DNA from: an uncultured Mycoplasmatota bacterium
Lineage (GTDB): Bacteria > Bacillota_I > Bacilli_A > RF39 > UBA660
Direction: 5' to 3'
Length of the DNA stretch: 21,574 nucleotides
NCBI GenBank assembly: GCA_900542735.1
Contig: UQOS01000018.1
Location: forward strand, 1-21,574
This document shows positions 1-8,582 of this stretch, in pieces. The notes beneath the pieces were generated by a model. It worked only from the letters and a program-made list of their open reading frames with translations. It made no database searches and was not told the origin of the DNA. The position numbers and the translations under genes were made by a program. The first letter of the stretch is position 1, and every line of letters starts with the position of its first letter.

Positions 1-1521
1 TTTAAAGTAACATCAAATATTTCAATGAATTCTAGTATTGGTTATCAAGTAACAGCTAGAAAGAAAACAGGTTCTACATTAGATGATAGTGCAGTAAAAG
101 TATATCTAACTGAAGTAAATGGTACTGAACAAGAATTATTATTAAGTAAATATTCAGAATTAAGTCAAACTGATAGAGTAGATGCAAATAAATATATTGA
201 AAAAGTATTATATGAAAGTAGAGTACCAGCAAATACTTCTAATTATGAAAAGAATTTTAGATTAAGAATGTGGGTTAGTGACGATACAGATTTTTCAGAT
301 GGTTCTATGAATGATAAAACATTTAAACTAACAGTAAATGTCTATGCAGATGGAAAAGTAGTAACTAGTGAAGAACAAAATTCTTATAGTAATGCAAGTA
401 TTAAAAGTGTATCTGTAGATAATACAGAATTAACGAAAGTAGAAAATAAAGATTATCAATATGAAACAACATTACCAGAAGGAACAACCAGTACAACCTT
501 AGACATTGAAACAGAAAACAAATATGCTAAAGTAACAGTTGAAAGAATAGATAGCCTAGCTTACAGTCAAACTAATTCAAATGTAAAAAGATTATCTACT
601 AAGAAAACATTGGATTTAAATTCGGGAGATAATTGTTTTAAAGTTACCGTTACCAGTGAAAATAAAGAAATTATTAATGAGTATAAGATTAAAATTAGCG
701 TGATTGAATCAGTTTCAATATTTGGTAAACAATATTCAGTAATACAAAAAGCTCCAACCCTAACAACATCAAGTAATAATACAAATGATGAAAGTGGATT
801 ATATAAATCAACTGCTACAAATACAGGAGAACCAACTTATTATTTTAGAGGAAATGTAGAAAATAACTATGTAATTTTTGCTGGATTTACATGGAGAATT
901 GTAAGAATTAATGAAGATGGAACGATAAGAATCATAATGCAAGATGGTATAAATAATAATACTCAATATTCTTTTAATTCCCAATATGATGATTATACTT
1001 ATATGTATTACACAAATAGTGATTCTAAAAATCAATTAGAAAGTTGGTATCAAACAAATATTGGAAGTAAATCGGATTTAGCCGATAAAGTAGTTAGTGG
1101 TAATTATTACTGTGAACAAGCAAAAACCAAACTAGATTCTAGTTGGATATCAGGAAGTGCAAATATGACAGTATATTCTAGTTATATTCCTGATTTTAAA
1201 TGTAGCAGTGATGGCAATGGAAAGGGATTAGTAAATGCAAATATAGGATTGATTACTTATGATGAAGCAGTTTATGCAGGTGGGTATTTTAGTCGAAATA
1301 ATAGTAATTATTATCTATATAATCCCGCTATTTATTCTTGGACAATGAGTCCTGCTGGTGTGGCATCTAATTATTCTTATATGTGGCGTATTGAAAGTGG
1401 CGGATATTTTTGGTACCTAAGTTCAAATAGTGGTAGTTCTCTCAGGGCTGTTATTAATCTTAAATCAGATGTGAAAGCTTCAGGAACAGGTACAAGCTCA
1501 GACCCATTCGTCGTACAGTAA
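1..1521 (+). CDS. Large extracytoplasmic protein, cadherin-like domain (5' end outside window)
   Basis: The reading frame is open from base 1 and the first Met (base 25) has no ribosome binding site, so this is the C-terminal part of a longer protein. The first ~115 residues are a beta-rich segment ending in a KTFKLTVNVYA stretch, of the kind seen at the end of TasA/camelysin-like domains. Residues ~123-225 (counted from base 25) have the layout of a cadherin-like beta-sandwich domain: paired beta strands with LDLNSGDN near the end. The last ~250 residues are rich in Tyr, Asn, Ser and Trp, start near a GLYKSTATNTGEPTYYFRG stretch, contain WRIVRINEDGTIRII, and finish with WTMSPAG, then LRAVINLKSD, then a Ser/Gly/Thr tail. 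That C-terminal module is, from memory, common in surface proteins of uncultured gut Firmicutes; its function is unknown. Low Lys/Cys content and no membrane segment in the visible part fit an exported or cell-surface protein. It ends at its own terminator (1544-1591). Confidence 0.75.
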   Translation, partial: FKVTSNISMNSSIGYQVTARKKTGSTLDDSAVKVYLTEVNGTEQELLLSKYSELSQTDRVDANKYIEKVLYESRVPANTSNYEKNFRLRMWVSDDTDFSDGSMNDKTFKLTVNVYADGKVVTSEEQNSYSNASIKSVSVDNTELTKVENKDYQYETTLPEGTTSTTLDIETENKYAKVTVERIDSLAYSQTNSNVKRLSTKKTLDLNSGDNCFKVTVTSENKEIINEYKIKISVIESVSIFGKQYSVIQKAPTLTTSSNNTNDESGLYKSTATNTGEPTYYFRGNVENNYVIFAGFTWRIVRINEDGTIRIIMQDGINNNTQYSFNSQYDDYTYMYYTNSDSKNQLESWYQTNIGSKSDLADKVVSGNYYCEQAKTKLDSSWISGSANMTVYSSYIPDFKCSSDGNGKGLVNANIGLITYDEAVYAGGYFSRNNSNYYLYNPAIYSWTMSPAGVASNYSYMWRIESGGYFWYLSSNSGSSLRAVINLKSDVKASGTGTSSDPFVVQ

Positions 1522-1543
1522 CCTCAAAATGATAAATATGAAT

Positions 1544-1591
1544 AAAGTATATGTATTAGCTACATTGACAGCATTTACATATACTTTTTTT
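1544..1591 (+). terminator. Rho-independent terminator of the surface-protein gene
   Basis: A perfect 12-bp inverted repeat, AAAGTATATGTA (1544-1555) with TACATATACTTT (1576-1587), has a 20-base loop and runs into seven Ts (1585-1591). It lies 22 bases after the stop codon and separates the surface-protein gene from the pcrA operon. Confidence 0.8.
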
Positions 1592-1630
1592 CTTCTAAAA
1601 TAAAATTCCTGTAAAAAAACGCCTACTTAC

Positions 1631-1659
1631 TTTAAACTATTTTCTTCCTATTGTATAAT
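1631..1659 (+). promoter_or_regulatory. Promoter of the pcrA operon
   Basis: A -35-like TTTAAA (1631-1636) and a consensus TATAAT (1654-1659) are spaced by 17 bases. The predicted start point, about 1666, sits at the ribosome binding site AAGGAG (1666-1671), so the 5' leader would be only about 14 bases. Confidence 0.65.
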
Positions 1660-1679
1660 AATACCAAGGAGTAGATAAC

Positions 1680-3776
1680 ATGATAGATTTAACGAATTTA
1701 AATGATAAACAAAAAGAAGCAGTATTAACAACAGAAGGACCATTATTGGTACTAGCTGGTGCTGGTAGTGGAAAAACTAAAGTATTAACTACCCGTATTG
1801 CTTACTTAATTGAAGAAGAAAATATAAGCCCTTTTCATATCTTAGCCATAACATTTACGAATAAAGCAGCAAAAGAAATGCAAGAGCGTCTATTTAAAAT
1901 AGTAGGAGAAATAGCTAGAAATATTCAAGTATCTACATTTCATTCCTTTGGATTAAAATTATTAAGAGAAAACTATGAATTATTAGGCTATGAAAGAAAT
2001 TTTGTTATTATGGATAGTGATGATTCTCTTACGGTTATTAAAAGAATTTTAAAAGAATTAGACCTAGATCCAAAAAAATATAATCCAACTGCTATTAAAA
2101 ATAAAATTAGTGGTTGTAAAAATGAATTAATGTCACCAAAAGATTACGAAATTTATGCAACAACGGAATTTGAAAAAATTGTTTTAACCGTTTATGAAAA
2201 ATATGAACAAAAACTAAAAGCCAATAATTCCGTTGACTTTGATGACTTGATGGTACTTCCAATTAAACTTTTTAGAGAACATGAAGATGTATTAGACCAT
2301 TATCAAGACCGTTTCCGTTATATTTTAATTGATGAGTATCAAGATACTAATGAAGCACAGTACATATTAGCAAAAATGATGGGTGCTAAATATCGTAATG
2401 TTTGTGTAGTTGGAGATGAAAACCAATCTATTTATTCCTTTAGAGGTGCCAATTATCGTAACATTTTAAACTTTGAGAAAGATTATAAAGAAGCAAAAAC
2501 AATTAAACTAGAACAGAATTATCGTTCTACCCAAAATATTTTAAATGCTGCGAACCAAGTAATTAAAAATAATCAAAACCGTAAAGATAAAAATTTATGG
2601 AGTGATAAAGGAGCAGGAGATAAGATTACCTATTATCGTAGTTATGATGAAAAAGATGAAGCTCATTATGTAGCTCATACTATCAAAAAACTAATTGAGG
2701 AAGGTAAAAGTCCTGATGAAATTGCTGTTCTTTATAGAACGAATGCACAGTCCCGTACGGTAGAAGAAGAAATGTTAAAAGAAAACATACCTTATCGTGT
2801 AGTAGGTAGCTTTTACTTCTATGCTCGTAAAGAAATTAAAGATTTAATGTCTTATTTACGATTAATTCATAATGAAAAAGATAATGTATCTCTTCAAAGA
2901 GTTATTAACAGTCCTAAAAGAGGAATTGGTTTAAAAACAATTTCTAATTTAGCTACTCTTGCCGATATTGAAGGTAAAAGTATGTATGAAGTAATTACAT
3001 CAGGAAAAGAATTAGAATTTAAAAAAGTAATAGAAGACTTAAAAAAAGTAGCAGAGAATGTAACATTAACAGAATTAGTAGATAAGATTTTAGATACAAC
3101 AGGTTACCGTCAAGAATTAGAAAATGAAAAAACTCTAGAAGCTGATATCAGATTAGAAAACTTAGAAGAATTTAAATCTATTACCAAAGCTTTTGAAGAA
3201 AGAGATGGCGTAATTTCATTAGAAGATTTCTTATTTGAAGTAAGTTTAGTAAGTGATAGAGAAGAATATAAAGATGCAAAAGATAAAGTAAGTTTAATGA
3301 CTGTTCACTCAGTAAAAGGACTAGAATTTAATGATGTCTTCGTAATTGGACTAGAAGAAGGAATATTCCCACATATGAATTCTTTAATGGATAACCAAGA
3401 CTTAGAAGAAGAAAGACGCCTTGCCTATGTTGCAATTACTCGTGCTAAAGAAAGATTATATCTAGTAAATGCAAGACGAAGAATGTTATATGGAAAAGAC
3501 CAAGTAAATCCACCAAGTAGATTTATTGGTGAAATTGACAAAGAATTAATAAGTACAAATACAAAAGAAGAAAAGCCACAAGAAATAAAAATTGATAAAC
3601 AAGAAAAATTTTATTCTGAAGATGTAGATTGGAAAGTAGGAGATTATGCCTACCATGATGTCTTTGGTGCTGGTCGTGTAGTAGAAGTTACGAATACCTT
3701 AATTAGTATTGCTTTTAAAAGTCCACATGGTATTAAAAAGTTAATGAAAAATCATAAAAGTCTTAAAAAAGTATAA
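1680..3776 (+). CDS. pcrA: ATP-dependent DNA helicase PcrA (UvrD/Rep family)
   Basis: Superfamily 1 3'-5' DNA helicase of Gram-positive bacteria, acting in nucleotide excision repair, clearing of replication-transcription conflicts and rolling-circle plasmid replication. The N-terminal Q motif glutamine (Q11) and Walker A AGAGSGKT (26-33) are present. Motif II DEYQDTN begins at D218, followed by GDENQSIYSFRGA, QNYRS, the GLEF segment and motif VI VAITRAKERL (R588). The last ~50 residues carry a basic Tudor-like fold (GDYAYHDVFGAGRVVEV), the element PcrA uses to bind RNA polymerase. At 698 residues it is slightly shorter than Bacillus PcrA. ATG with AAGGAG 8 bases upstream sets the start. It is first in a run leading to ligA, the usual Firmicutes pairing, though here three genes lie between them. 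All helicase motifs are intact. Confidence 0.97.
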   Translation: MIDLTNLNDKQKEAVLTTEGPLLVLAGAGSGKTKVLTTRIAYLIEEENISPFHILAITFTNKAAKEMQERLFKIVGEIARNIQVSTFHSFGLKLLRENYELLGYERNFVIMDSDDSLTVIKRILKELDLDPKKYNPTAIKNKISGCKNELMSPKDYEIYATTEFEKIVLTVYEKYEQKLKANNSVDFDDLMVLPIKLFREHEDVLDHYQDRFRYILIDEYQDTNEAQYILAKMMGAKYRNVCVVGDENQSIYSFRGANYRNILNFEKDYKEAKTIKLEQNYRSTQNILNAANQVIKNNQNRKDKNLWSDKGAGDKITYYRSYDEKDEAHYVAHTIKKLIEEGKSPDEIAVLYRTNAQSRTVEEEMLKENIPYRVVGSFYFYARKEIKDLMSYLRLIHNEKDNVSLQRVINSPKRGIGLKTISNLATLADIEGKSMYEVITSGKELEFKKVIEDLKKVAENVTLTELVDKILDTTGYRQELENEKTLEADIRLENLEEFKSITKAFEERDGVISLEDFLFEVSLVSDREEYKDAKDKVSLMTVHSVKGLEFNDVFVIGLEEGIFPHMNSLMDNQDLEEERRLAYVAITRAKERLYLVNARRRMLYGKDQVNPPSRFIGEIDKELISTNTKEEKPQEIKIDKQEKFYSEDVDWKVGDYAYHDVFGAGRVVEVTNTLISIAFKSPHGIKKLMKNHKSLKKV

Positions 3777-3789
3777 AGGTAGGAGTAGT

Positions 3790-4188
3790 ATGAAAAAAAT
3801 AAGTGATGTTAAAGAAAACATAAAAGAAGGTTCTATTCTAACACTAAGTAATATATCAGGTTACTGTGCTTGTATTATTAGATATGATGGAGAAGTATTA
3901 AAAGATGTAAGTGAAGTAGAATTTGGAAATTTATTAGAAGAACTTCCTAATATTAAAAATGTGATAGAAAATGAAAAATATTTAAAAGTACGCTATAATT
4001 TTGAACAAAGAAAATATGAGTCTGCTATTATGAATAAAGTAAAAAATGGTGGCTATAAAGAAGTCTATCAGGAAGAATTAATCAGTGATTTTTTAGTAAA
4101 TAATGAATCATTTGAAGCAAGTCTTATCGATTTAGATACTAAATTATCTATAGAAAAGAAAATTCCAAAAGTAAAACAAATTTCATAG
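3790..4188 (+). CDS. Small uncharacterised cytoplasmic protein
   Basis: I do not recognise this 132-residue protein. It has no signal peptide, membrane helix or clear motif. The first half is mixed alpha/beta with a Cys pair in the GYCACIIRYDG stretch, and the second half is rich in Lys, Glu and Asn, ending in a basic IEKKIPKVKQ tail. A good ribosome binding site (GTAGGAGTAGT) precedes the ATG. It follows pcrA by 13 bases and precedes the nucleotidyltransferase by 15, so it is almost certainly co-transcribed with them. Codon use matches its neighbours. Confidence 0.75.
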   Translation: MKKISDVKENIKEGSILTLSNISGYCACIIRYDGEVLKDVSEVEFGNLLEELPNIKNVIENEKYLKVRYNFEQRKYESAIMNKVKNGGYKEVYQEELISDFLVNNESFEASLIDLDTKLSIEKKIPKVKQIS

Positions 4189-4203
4189 GAAAAGGAGAAA
4201 TTT

Positions 4204-5118
4204 ATGGAAGAAAAAAACTTAACACTATTAATTATGGCAGCAGGTATGGGAAGTCGTTTCGGTGGTTTAAAACAAATCGAACCCGTTGGACCGAATAATG
4301 AATTTATTATTGATTATTCAGTTTATGATGCTATAAAAGCAGGATTTAATAAAATTGTGTTTATTATCAAAAAAGAAAATTATGAAGTGTTTAAAGAAAC
4401 AATTGGAAAAAGAGTAGAAGATAAAATTAAAGTAGAATATGCCTTTCAAGATTTGAATGATCTACCAAATGGTTACGAGTGTCCTAGTGATAGAGTTAAA
4501 CCTTGGGGAACAGCTCACGCTATTTTATCTGCTAAAAATTTAATTCATGAACCATTTGCCATTATTAATTCTGATGACTTTTATGGAAGAGATGCTTACT
4601 ATACAATTAGTAACTTCTTAAAAGAAGAAAGAAAAGAAAATACTTATGCTGTAGTTGGATACCATGTTAACAATACTTTAACAGAAAATGGTAGTGTAAA
4701 AAGAGGCGTATGTAAAGTAAAAAATAATGAATTAGAAAAGTTAGTAGAAAGTAGTATTCAAAAGATAGAGGGTATCATAACTGCTACTCCCCTTGATGGA
4801 AGTATGCCGTTTACTATTAGTCAAGATACTTATGTATCTATGAATATGTTAGGATTTAATCCAACAATCTTTTCTTATATTGAAGACCATTTTCCTAAAT
4901 TTTTAAATGATAATAAAGATAACATATTAAAATGTGAATATCTAATTCCTGATGTTTTATCAATGGCTACCAATGAAAACTATGCAAAAACCTTAGTAAT
5001 CCCTACAACTGCTAAATGGGAAGGTGTAACCTATAAAGAAGATAAAGAACAGGTAGTAAAAGCAATTGAGAAGTTAATATTAGAAGGCGTTTATCCACAA
5101 AACTTGTGGAAAAAGTAA
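4204..5118 (+). CDS. Sugar-phosphate nucleotidyltransferase (NTP transferase family)
   Basis: A 304-residue enzyme of the sugar-1-phosphate nucleotidyltransferase superfamily, which joins an NTP and a sugar phosphate to give an NDP-sugar plus pyrophosphate. The N-terminal nucleotide-binding signature is clear: LLIMAAGMGSRFGGLKQ (residues 8-24), with the conserved Gly-rich loop, Arg18 and Lys23. A GTAHA segment follows at 102-106, with a probable metal- and sugar-contacting acidic pair in NSDDFYG (D124, D125). No C-terminal left-handed helix (hexapeptide) repeat is visible, so it is not a GlmU or a typical RmlA/GlgC. The sugar and the NTP cannot be told from sequence alone; an activated sugar for an envelope polymer or capsule is an inference. 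It has a strong AAAGGAG site and is followed after one base by the next ATG. Confidence 0.85.
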   Translation: MEEKNLTLLIMAAGMGSRFGGLKQIEPVGPNNEFIIDYSVYDAIKAGFNKIVFIIKKENYEVFKETIGKRVEDKIKVEYAFQDLNDLPNGYECPSDRVKPWGTAHAILSAKNLIHEPFAIINSDDFYGRDAYYTISNFLKEERKENTYAVVGYHVNNTLTENGSVKRGVCKVKNNELEKLVESSIQKIEGIITATPLDGSMPFTISQDTYVSMNMLGFNPTIFSYIEDHFPKFLNDNKDNILKCEYLIPDVLSMATNENYAKTLVIPTTAKWEGVTYKEDKEQVVKAIEKLILEGVYPQNLWKK

Positions 5119-5119
5119 A

Positions 5120-5563
5120 ATGAAGAAAAGAATATTGTGGATAACCGTTTTCTTTATCATAGCAGCCATACTTATTTGTATCTTAACTATTCCTAAAATA
5201 GAAAAATGGACCTATGACTTACCCAATCATTATGCCATAAAAAAAACAAGTGAAACAAGTGTTGTGTTAGGAAAATATGTAAATAATTTATTTGAAATAG
5301 AAGAAAATAATAAACAGGTAGGCGTCACGGATTATATAGCGGAATTTGCTTATGGAAAAAGATATGTTTCCTTAAAGTGTTTGACACTTGATAAAAAAGA
5401 AGTAAATGTAAAGTTTTATATAGTTGACACAATGAATGACAATATCTATGGGCCATATGAAAATGATGAAACCTATGAGGCAGTTTTAGAAAAAATTGTA
5501 GAAGAAGAACTATCATCTTGGATTAAAACAACTACTAAGCCAGAAAGTGCAGTAAATAAATAA
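5120..5563 (+). CDS. Small membrane-anchored extracytoplasmic protein
   Basis: 147 residues with a short basic N-terminus (MKKR) and one hydrophobic helix (about residues 5-25), followed by a soluble domain predicted to lie outside the cell. The soluble part reads WTYDLPNHYAIKKTS near its start and FYIVDTMNDNIYGPYENDE towards its end. From memory this pattern (a dY-x-LP-x-xY opening and a D-x-x-x-x-x-x-YGP close) resembles DUF3997-type proteins, but I cannot confirm that. No cysteine follows the hydrophobic stretch, so it is not a lipoprotein. The ATG lies one base after the previous stop, which suggests translational coupling to the nucleotidyltransferase. Confidence 0.75.
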   Translation: MKKRILWITVFFIIAAILICILTIPKIEKWTYDLPNHYAIKKTSETSVVLGKYVNNLFEIEENNKQVGVTDYIAEFAYGKRYVSLKCLTLDKKEVNVKFYIVDTMNDNIYGPYENDETYEAVLEKIVEEELSSWIKTTTKPESAVNK

Positions 5564-5576
5564 AAGGAGAGACAGT

Positions 5577-7553
5577 ATGAAAGAGAGAATTGATGAGTTA
5601 GTAACCATTTTAAATGAAGCAAACTATAATTATCATGTTTTAGATAATCCTACGATTACAGACCAAGAATACGATAGTTTGTTTCGTGAATTACAGATAT
5701 TAGAAGAAAAAAATCCTAGCCTAGTAAGAAGTGATTCTCCTACCCATAGAGTAGGTGGAGTGGTATTAGATTCCTTTAAAAAAGTAACTCATAAAATTCC
5801 TATGATGTCATTAGGAGATATTTTTAATGAAGATGAAGTAAGACAATTTGATGCCAGAATAAAAAAAGAAGGAATTAATCCCACTTATGTATGTGAATTA
5901 AAAATAGATGGTTTAAGTGTTTCTTTACATTATGAAAAAGGAAAATTAGTAACAGCTGCTACTAGAGGAAATGGTACAATTGGTGAAGATATTACGAATA
6001 ATGTAAAGACCATTAAAACAGTACCACTTACTTTAAAAGAAGAAATTGATATTGAGGTTCGTGGCGAGATTTACATGAGTAAAGAAACTCTTAAAAAGTT
6101 AAATGAAGAAAGAAAAGCTAAAAATCAACCACTTCTACAAAACTGTCGTAATGCAGCAGCTGGATCTATTAGACAATTAGATTCTAAAGTTTGTGCTTCT
6201 CGTAAATTAGACTGTTGGATCTACCATTTACCAAATCCAGAAGACTATGGAATTAAAACGCATTGGGAAGCTCTAGAGTTTATGAAAAAACTAGGCTTTA
6301 AAACGAATCCCAACAATCTATTAGTAACCGATGTAGAGGGTATTATTGATTATATTCACTATAAAGGTAAAGAACGTCCTAATCTTTCCTATGATATAGA
6401 TGGCGTTGTAGTAAAAGTAAATAATCTAGAGGAACAAAAAAAATTAGGATTTACTGCTCATCATCCTAAATGGGCAATTGCTTATAAATTTCCAGCAGAA
6501 GAAGTGTTGACCAAATTAAAAGATATTATTTTTACGGTAGGTAGAACTGGACAAATAACCCCTAATGCTGTTTTAGAGCCAGTTATAGTAGCGGGTTCCA
6601 CTATATCACGTGCTACTTTACACAATGAAGATTATGTAAAAGCAAAAGGATTAAAAATAGGAGATATCATTTCTATTCATAAAGCAGGAGATGTAATCCC
6701 TGAAGTAGGTGAAGTAAAACTAGATAGGCGTACAGGTAATGAAAAAGACTTTGAAATGATTACAAGATGCCCTATGTGTAATGAACCAATTTTCAAAAAA
6801 GAAGGTCAAGTAGATTATTTTTGTATCAATCCTCATTGTCCTGCTAGACATATTGAAGGATTATGTCACTTTGTATCTAGAAAAGCTATGAATATAGATG
6901 GATTGGGAGATAGAATTATTGAAGACTTCTATAATTTAAAGTATATTAAAGATATCACAGATATTTATAAACTAAGTTGTTTCCGTGATGAATTAACTGA
7001 ACTGGAAGGTTATGGTAACAAATCTATTGATAACTTATTAGAAGCAATTGAAAATTCAAAAGAAAATTCTCTAGAAAGATTATTATTTGGATTAGGAATT
7101 CCTAATGTAGGAGAAAAAACCTCAAAAATATTAGCAGCTCGCTACGAAACTTTAGATAATTTAATGAATGCTACTTTTGAAGAATTAAATCAAATTCCTG
7201 ATATCGGAGAAATTATAGCTAAAAGTATTATCGACTTCTTTCAAAATGAAAAAAATAGAGATATTATTGAAGAATTAAAAGAGTTAAAAGTTGGTATGGA
7301 ATATACTGGTCCTAAAGTAGTAATCAATGAAAACTTTAACGGTAAAACCTTCGTAATTACAGGTACTCTTACCAAATATACAAGAGATGAAGTAGAAGAA
7401 AAAATAGAAAATCTTGGTGGTAAAACTTCTTCATCAGTAAGTAAGAAAACAAGTGCCGTAATAGTGGGGGAAAATCCTGGTAGTAAATATACAAAAGCAG
7501 TGGAACTAGGAATTCCAATTTGGAATGAAGAAGATTTAGAAAGTAGGTTTTAA
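5577..7553 (+). CDS. ligA: NAD+-dependent DNA ligase LigA
   Basis: Seals nicks in duplex DNA using NAD+, in Okazaki-fragment joining and excision repair. All bacterial LigA parts are present in order: Ia domain with the NAD-contacting YD...LF pattern near residues 18-35; adenylation domain with the KIDG nucleophile motif (K109); an OB fold; a Cys4 zinc finger (C398, C401, C416, C421); helix-hairpin-helix repeats (about 430-575, e.g. LFGLGIPNVGEKTSK); and a C-terminal BRCT domain (about 585-658, NFNGKTFVITGTL...). The 658-residue length is normal for the family. The start has AAAGGAG eight bases upstream. Its place downstream of pcrA is the typical Firmicutes order. Confidence 0.98.
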   Translation: MKERIDELVTILNEANYNYHVLDNPTITDQEYDSLFRELQILEEKNPSLVRSDSPTHRVGGVVLDSFKKVTHKIPMMSLGDIFNEDEVRQFDARIKKEGINPTYVCELKIDGLSVSLHYEKGKLVTAATRGNGTIGEDITNNVKTIKTVPLTLKEEIDIEVRGEIYMSKETLKKLNEERKAKNQPLLQNCRNAAAGSIRQLDSKVCASRKLDCWIYHLPNPEDYGIKTHWEALEFMKKLGFKTNPNNLLVTDVEGIIDYIHYKGKERPNLSYDIDGVVVKVNNLEEQKKLGFTAHHPKWAIAYKFPAEEVLTKLKDIIFTVGRTGQITPNAVLEPVIVAGSTISRATLHNEDYVKAKGLKIGDIISIHKAGDVIPEVGEVKLDRRTGNEKDFEMITRCPMCNEPIFKKEGQVDYFCINPHCPARHIEGLCHFVSRKAMNIDGLGDRIIEDFYNLKYIKDITDIYKLSCFRDELTELEGYGNKSIDNLLEAIENSKENSLERLLFGLGIPNVGEKTSKILAARYETLDNLMNATFEELNQIPDIGEIIAKSIIDFFQNEKNRDIIEELKELKVGMEYTGPKVVINENFNGKTFVITGTLTKYTRDEVEEKIENLGGKTSSSVSKKTSAVIVGENPGSKYTKAVELGIPIWNEEDLESRF

Positions 7554-7554
7554 T

Positions 7555-8031
7555 GTGAAAGAAAAAGGGTTAATGATTGATAAAGAGGGAATATGTTATC
7601 CTTTTGGAACTCATGGTGGTAATGAAACACTAGCATCGGGTCATAAATTAAGTTTTGAAAAAGATGTAGTAGATCAATATTTTAAAAAATTAAATCTTAA
7701 TTATGATAAAGGAGAAACTGTTTATACCAACGCTGAAAGTTTATCAAGAGAGGGAAATATTATGATCTTTAATAGAAGGTTAAATGCTCATACTTCTACT
7801 CAAATTTTAGCTTATATGCCAATAAACCCTACAGTAGCTCAACTAGATTATTTAAAATTAATTCAAGAAGAATTAGATAAAACAGAATTAAAAGCCATTC
7901 ATGAATTACACCCTACTTCTATTAATTATTCTGATGCTACTGATTATAGTAGTATCTTAGAATATATAAATAAAAAGACACAAAATTTATCTAAAAAAGA
8001 TATTCAAAGTAAAGGAAAGATAATAAAATGA
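7555..8031 (+). CDS. Uncharacterised protein, first of a coupled pair
   Basis: A 158-residue soluble protein I do not recognise. The GTG start at 7555 is favoured: it lies one base after the ligA stop with GTAGG (7543-7547) seven bases upstream. The alternative ATG at 7573 has only a G-rich stretch three bases away. Visible landmarks are CYPFGTHGGNETLASGH near the N-terminus, NRRLNAHTSTQILAYMP in the middle, and a Lys-rich C-terminus. There is no signal peptide or membrane helix. The final ATGA overlaps the start of the next gene, so the two are probably translated together and may act together. Codon use does not stand out from ligA. Confidence 0.75.
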   Translation: MKEKGLMIDKEGICYPFGTHGGNETLASGHKLSFEKDVVDQYFKKLNLNYDKGETVYTNAESLSREGNIMIFNRRLNAHTSTQILAYMPINPTVAQLDYLKLIQEELDKTELKAIHELHPTSINYSDATDYSSILEYINKKTQNLSKKDIQSKGKIIK

Positions 8032-8531
8032 ATAAATTAGATGATTATAGAATAGTATTTATTTATGGAACAGATGAGATAGAAAAAAATATAACGAATG
8101 GGAAAATAGAATATTATGGAGAATCCTATAAAGATTATCTTCATAATAGATATTTATTAGATTATGTAAAAGAAAAATACTCAGAAGTTCCAATATTTAG
8201 TCAACTAACGATTAGACATCAAAGAGAGTTAATTGCCTATTTCTTAGTAAAAATGGGGCACATTATCTTTTTTAATACGACTTCAAAAGATGAAAAAGAA
8301 TTTAAAAAATACGGTAGAACAGGTCAATTTATGATGCCAGATGTAATAACAGAAGAGCAAGAACTAGCTTTAAATAAGTTTTGCCAAGAGATTAAAGATT
8401 ACGATATTTTAATAGACTATGATATTACATTAGAAGATGGCATATTGAATTCTAAAAGTATTCAAGGTACAGGGGACCAAAACCCAGAAGCAATCATTCA
8501 AAGCTATAACCAAAATAGTAAAATTAAATAA
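8028..8531 (+). CDS. Uncharacterised protein, second of a coupled pair
   Basis: A 167-residue soluble protein of unknown family. It starts at an ATG that overlaps the preceding stop by four bases (ATGA), the classical signature of translational coupling. It is rich in Tyr, Asp and Ile, with YGTDEIEKNITNGKIEYYG near the N-terminus, an amphipathic helix region around IRHQRELIAYFLVKMGH, and a GTGDQNPEAII segment near the C-terminus. No catalytic motif or membrane segment is evident. It is the last gene of the pcrA-ligA run; transcription reaching this point would meet the terminator at 8646-8678. Confidence 0.75.
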   Translation: MNKLDDYRIVFIYGTDEIEKNITNGKIEYYGESYKDYLHNRYLLDYVKEKYSEVPIFSQLTIRHQRELIAYFLVKMGHIIFFNTTSKDEKEFKKYGRTGQFMMPDVITEEQELALNKFCQEIKDYDILIDYDITLEDGILNSKSIQGTGDQNPEAIIQSYNQNSKIK

Positions 8532-8537
8532 ACTCTA

Positions 8538-8565
8538 TTGACATTTATACAAAATAATGTAAAAT
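8538..8565 (+). promoter_or_regulatory. Consensus promoter of the structured leader and the 219-residue protein gene
   Basis: A perfect -35 TTGACA (8538-8543), a 16-base spacer and TAAAAT (8560-8565) give a start near 8572. About 139 bases of leader therefore lie between the promoter and the ATG at 8711. This is one of the best-matching promoters in the window. Confidence 0.75.
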
Positions 8566-8582
8566 ATTAGCTAGTGAGGAGA

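Noticed and set aside
808..1035. Reverse-strand reading frames inside the surface-protein, gatB, LtaS and other genes (for example 808-1035, 14680-14880, 20518-20769).
   Set aside because: They lie inside well-supported genes, lack ribosome binding sites, and have the Ile/Phe/Leu/Ser composition of reversed AT-rich coding sequence.
1300..1480. C-terminal variable module as a target of a diversity-generating retroelement.
   Set aside because: No reverse transcriptase or template repeat is in the window and I see no near-copy of this stretch. It remains open only because the window ends upstream.
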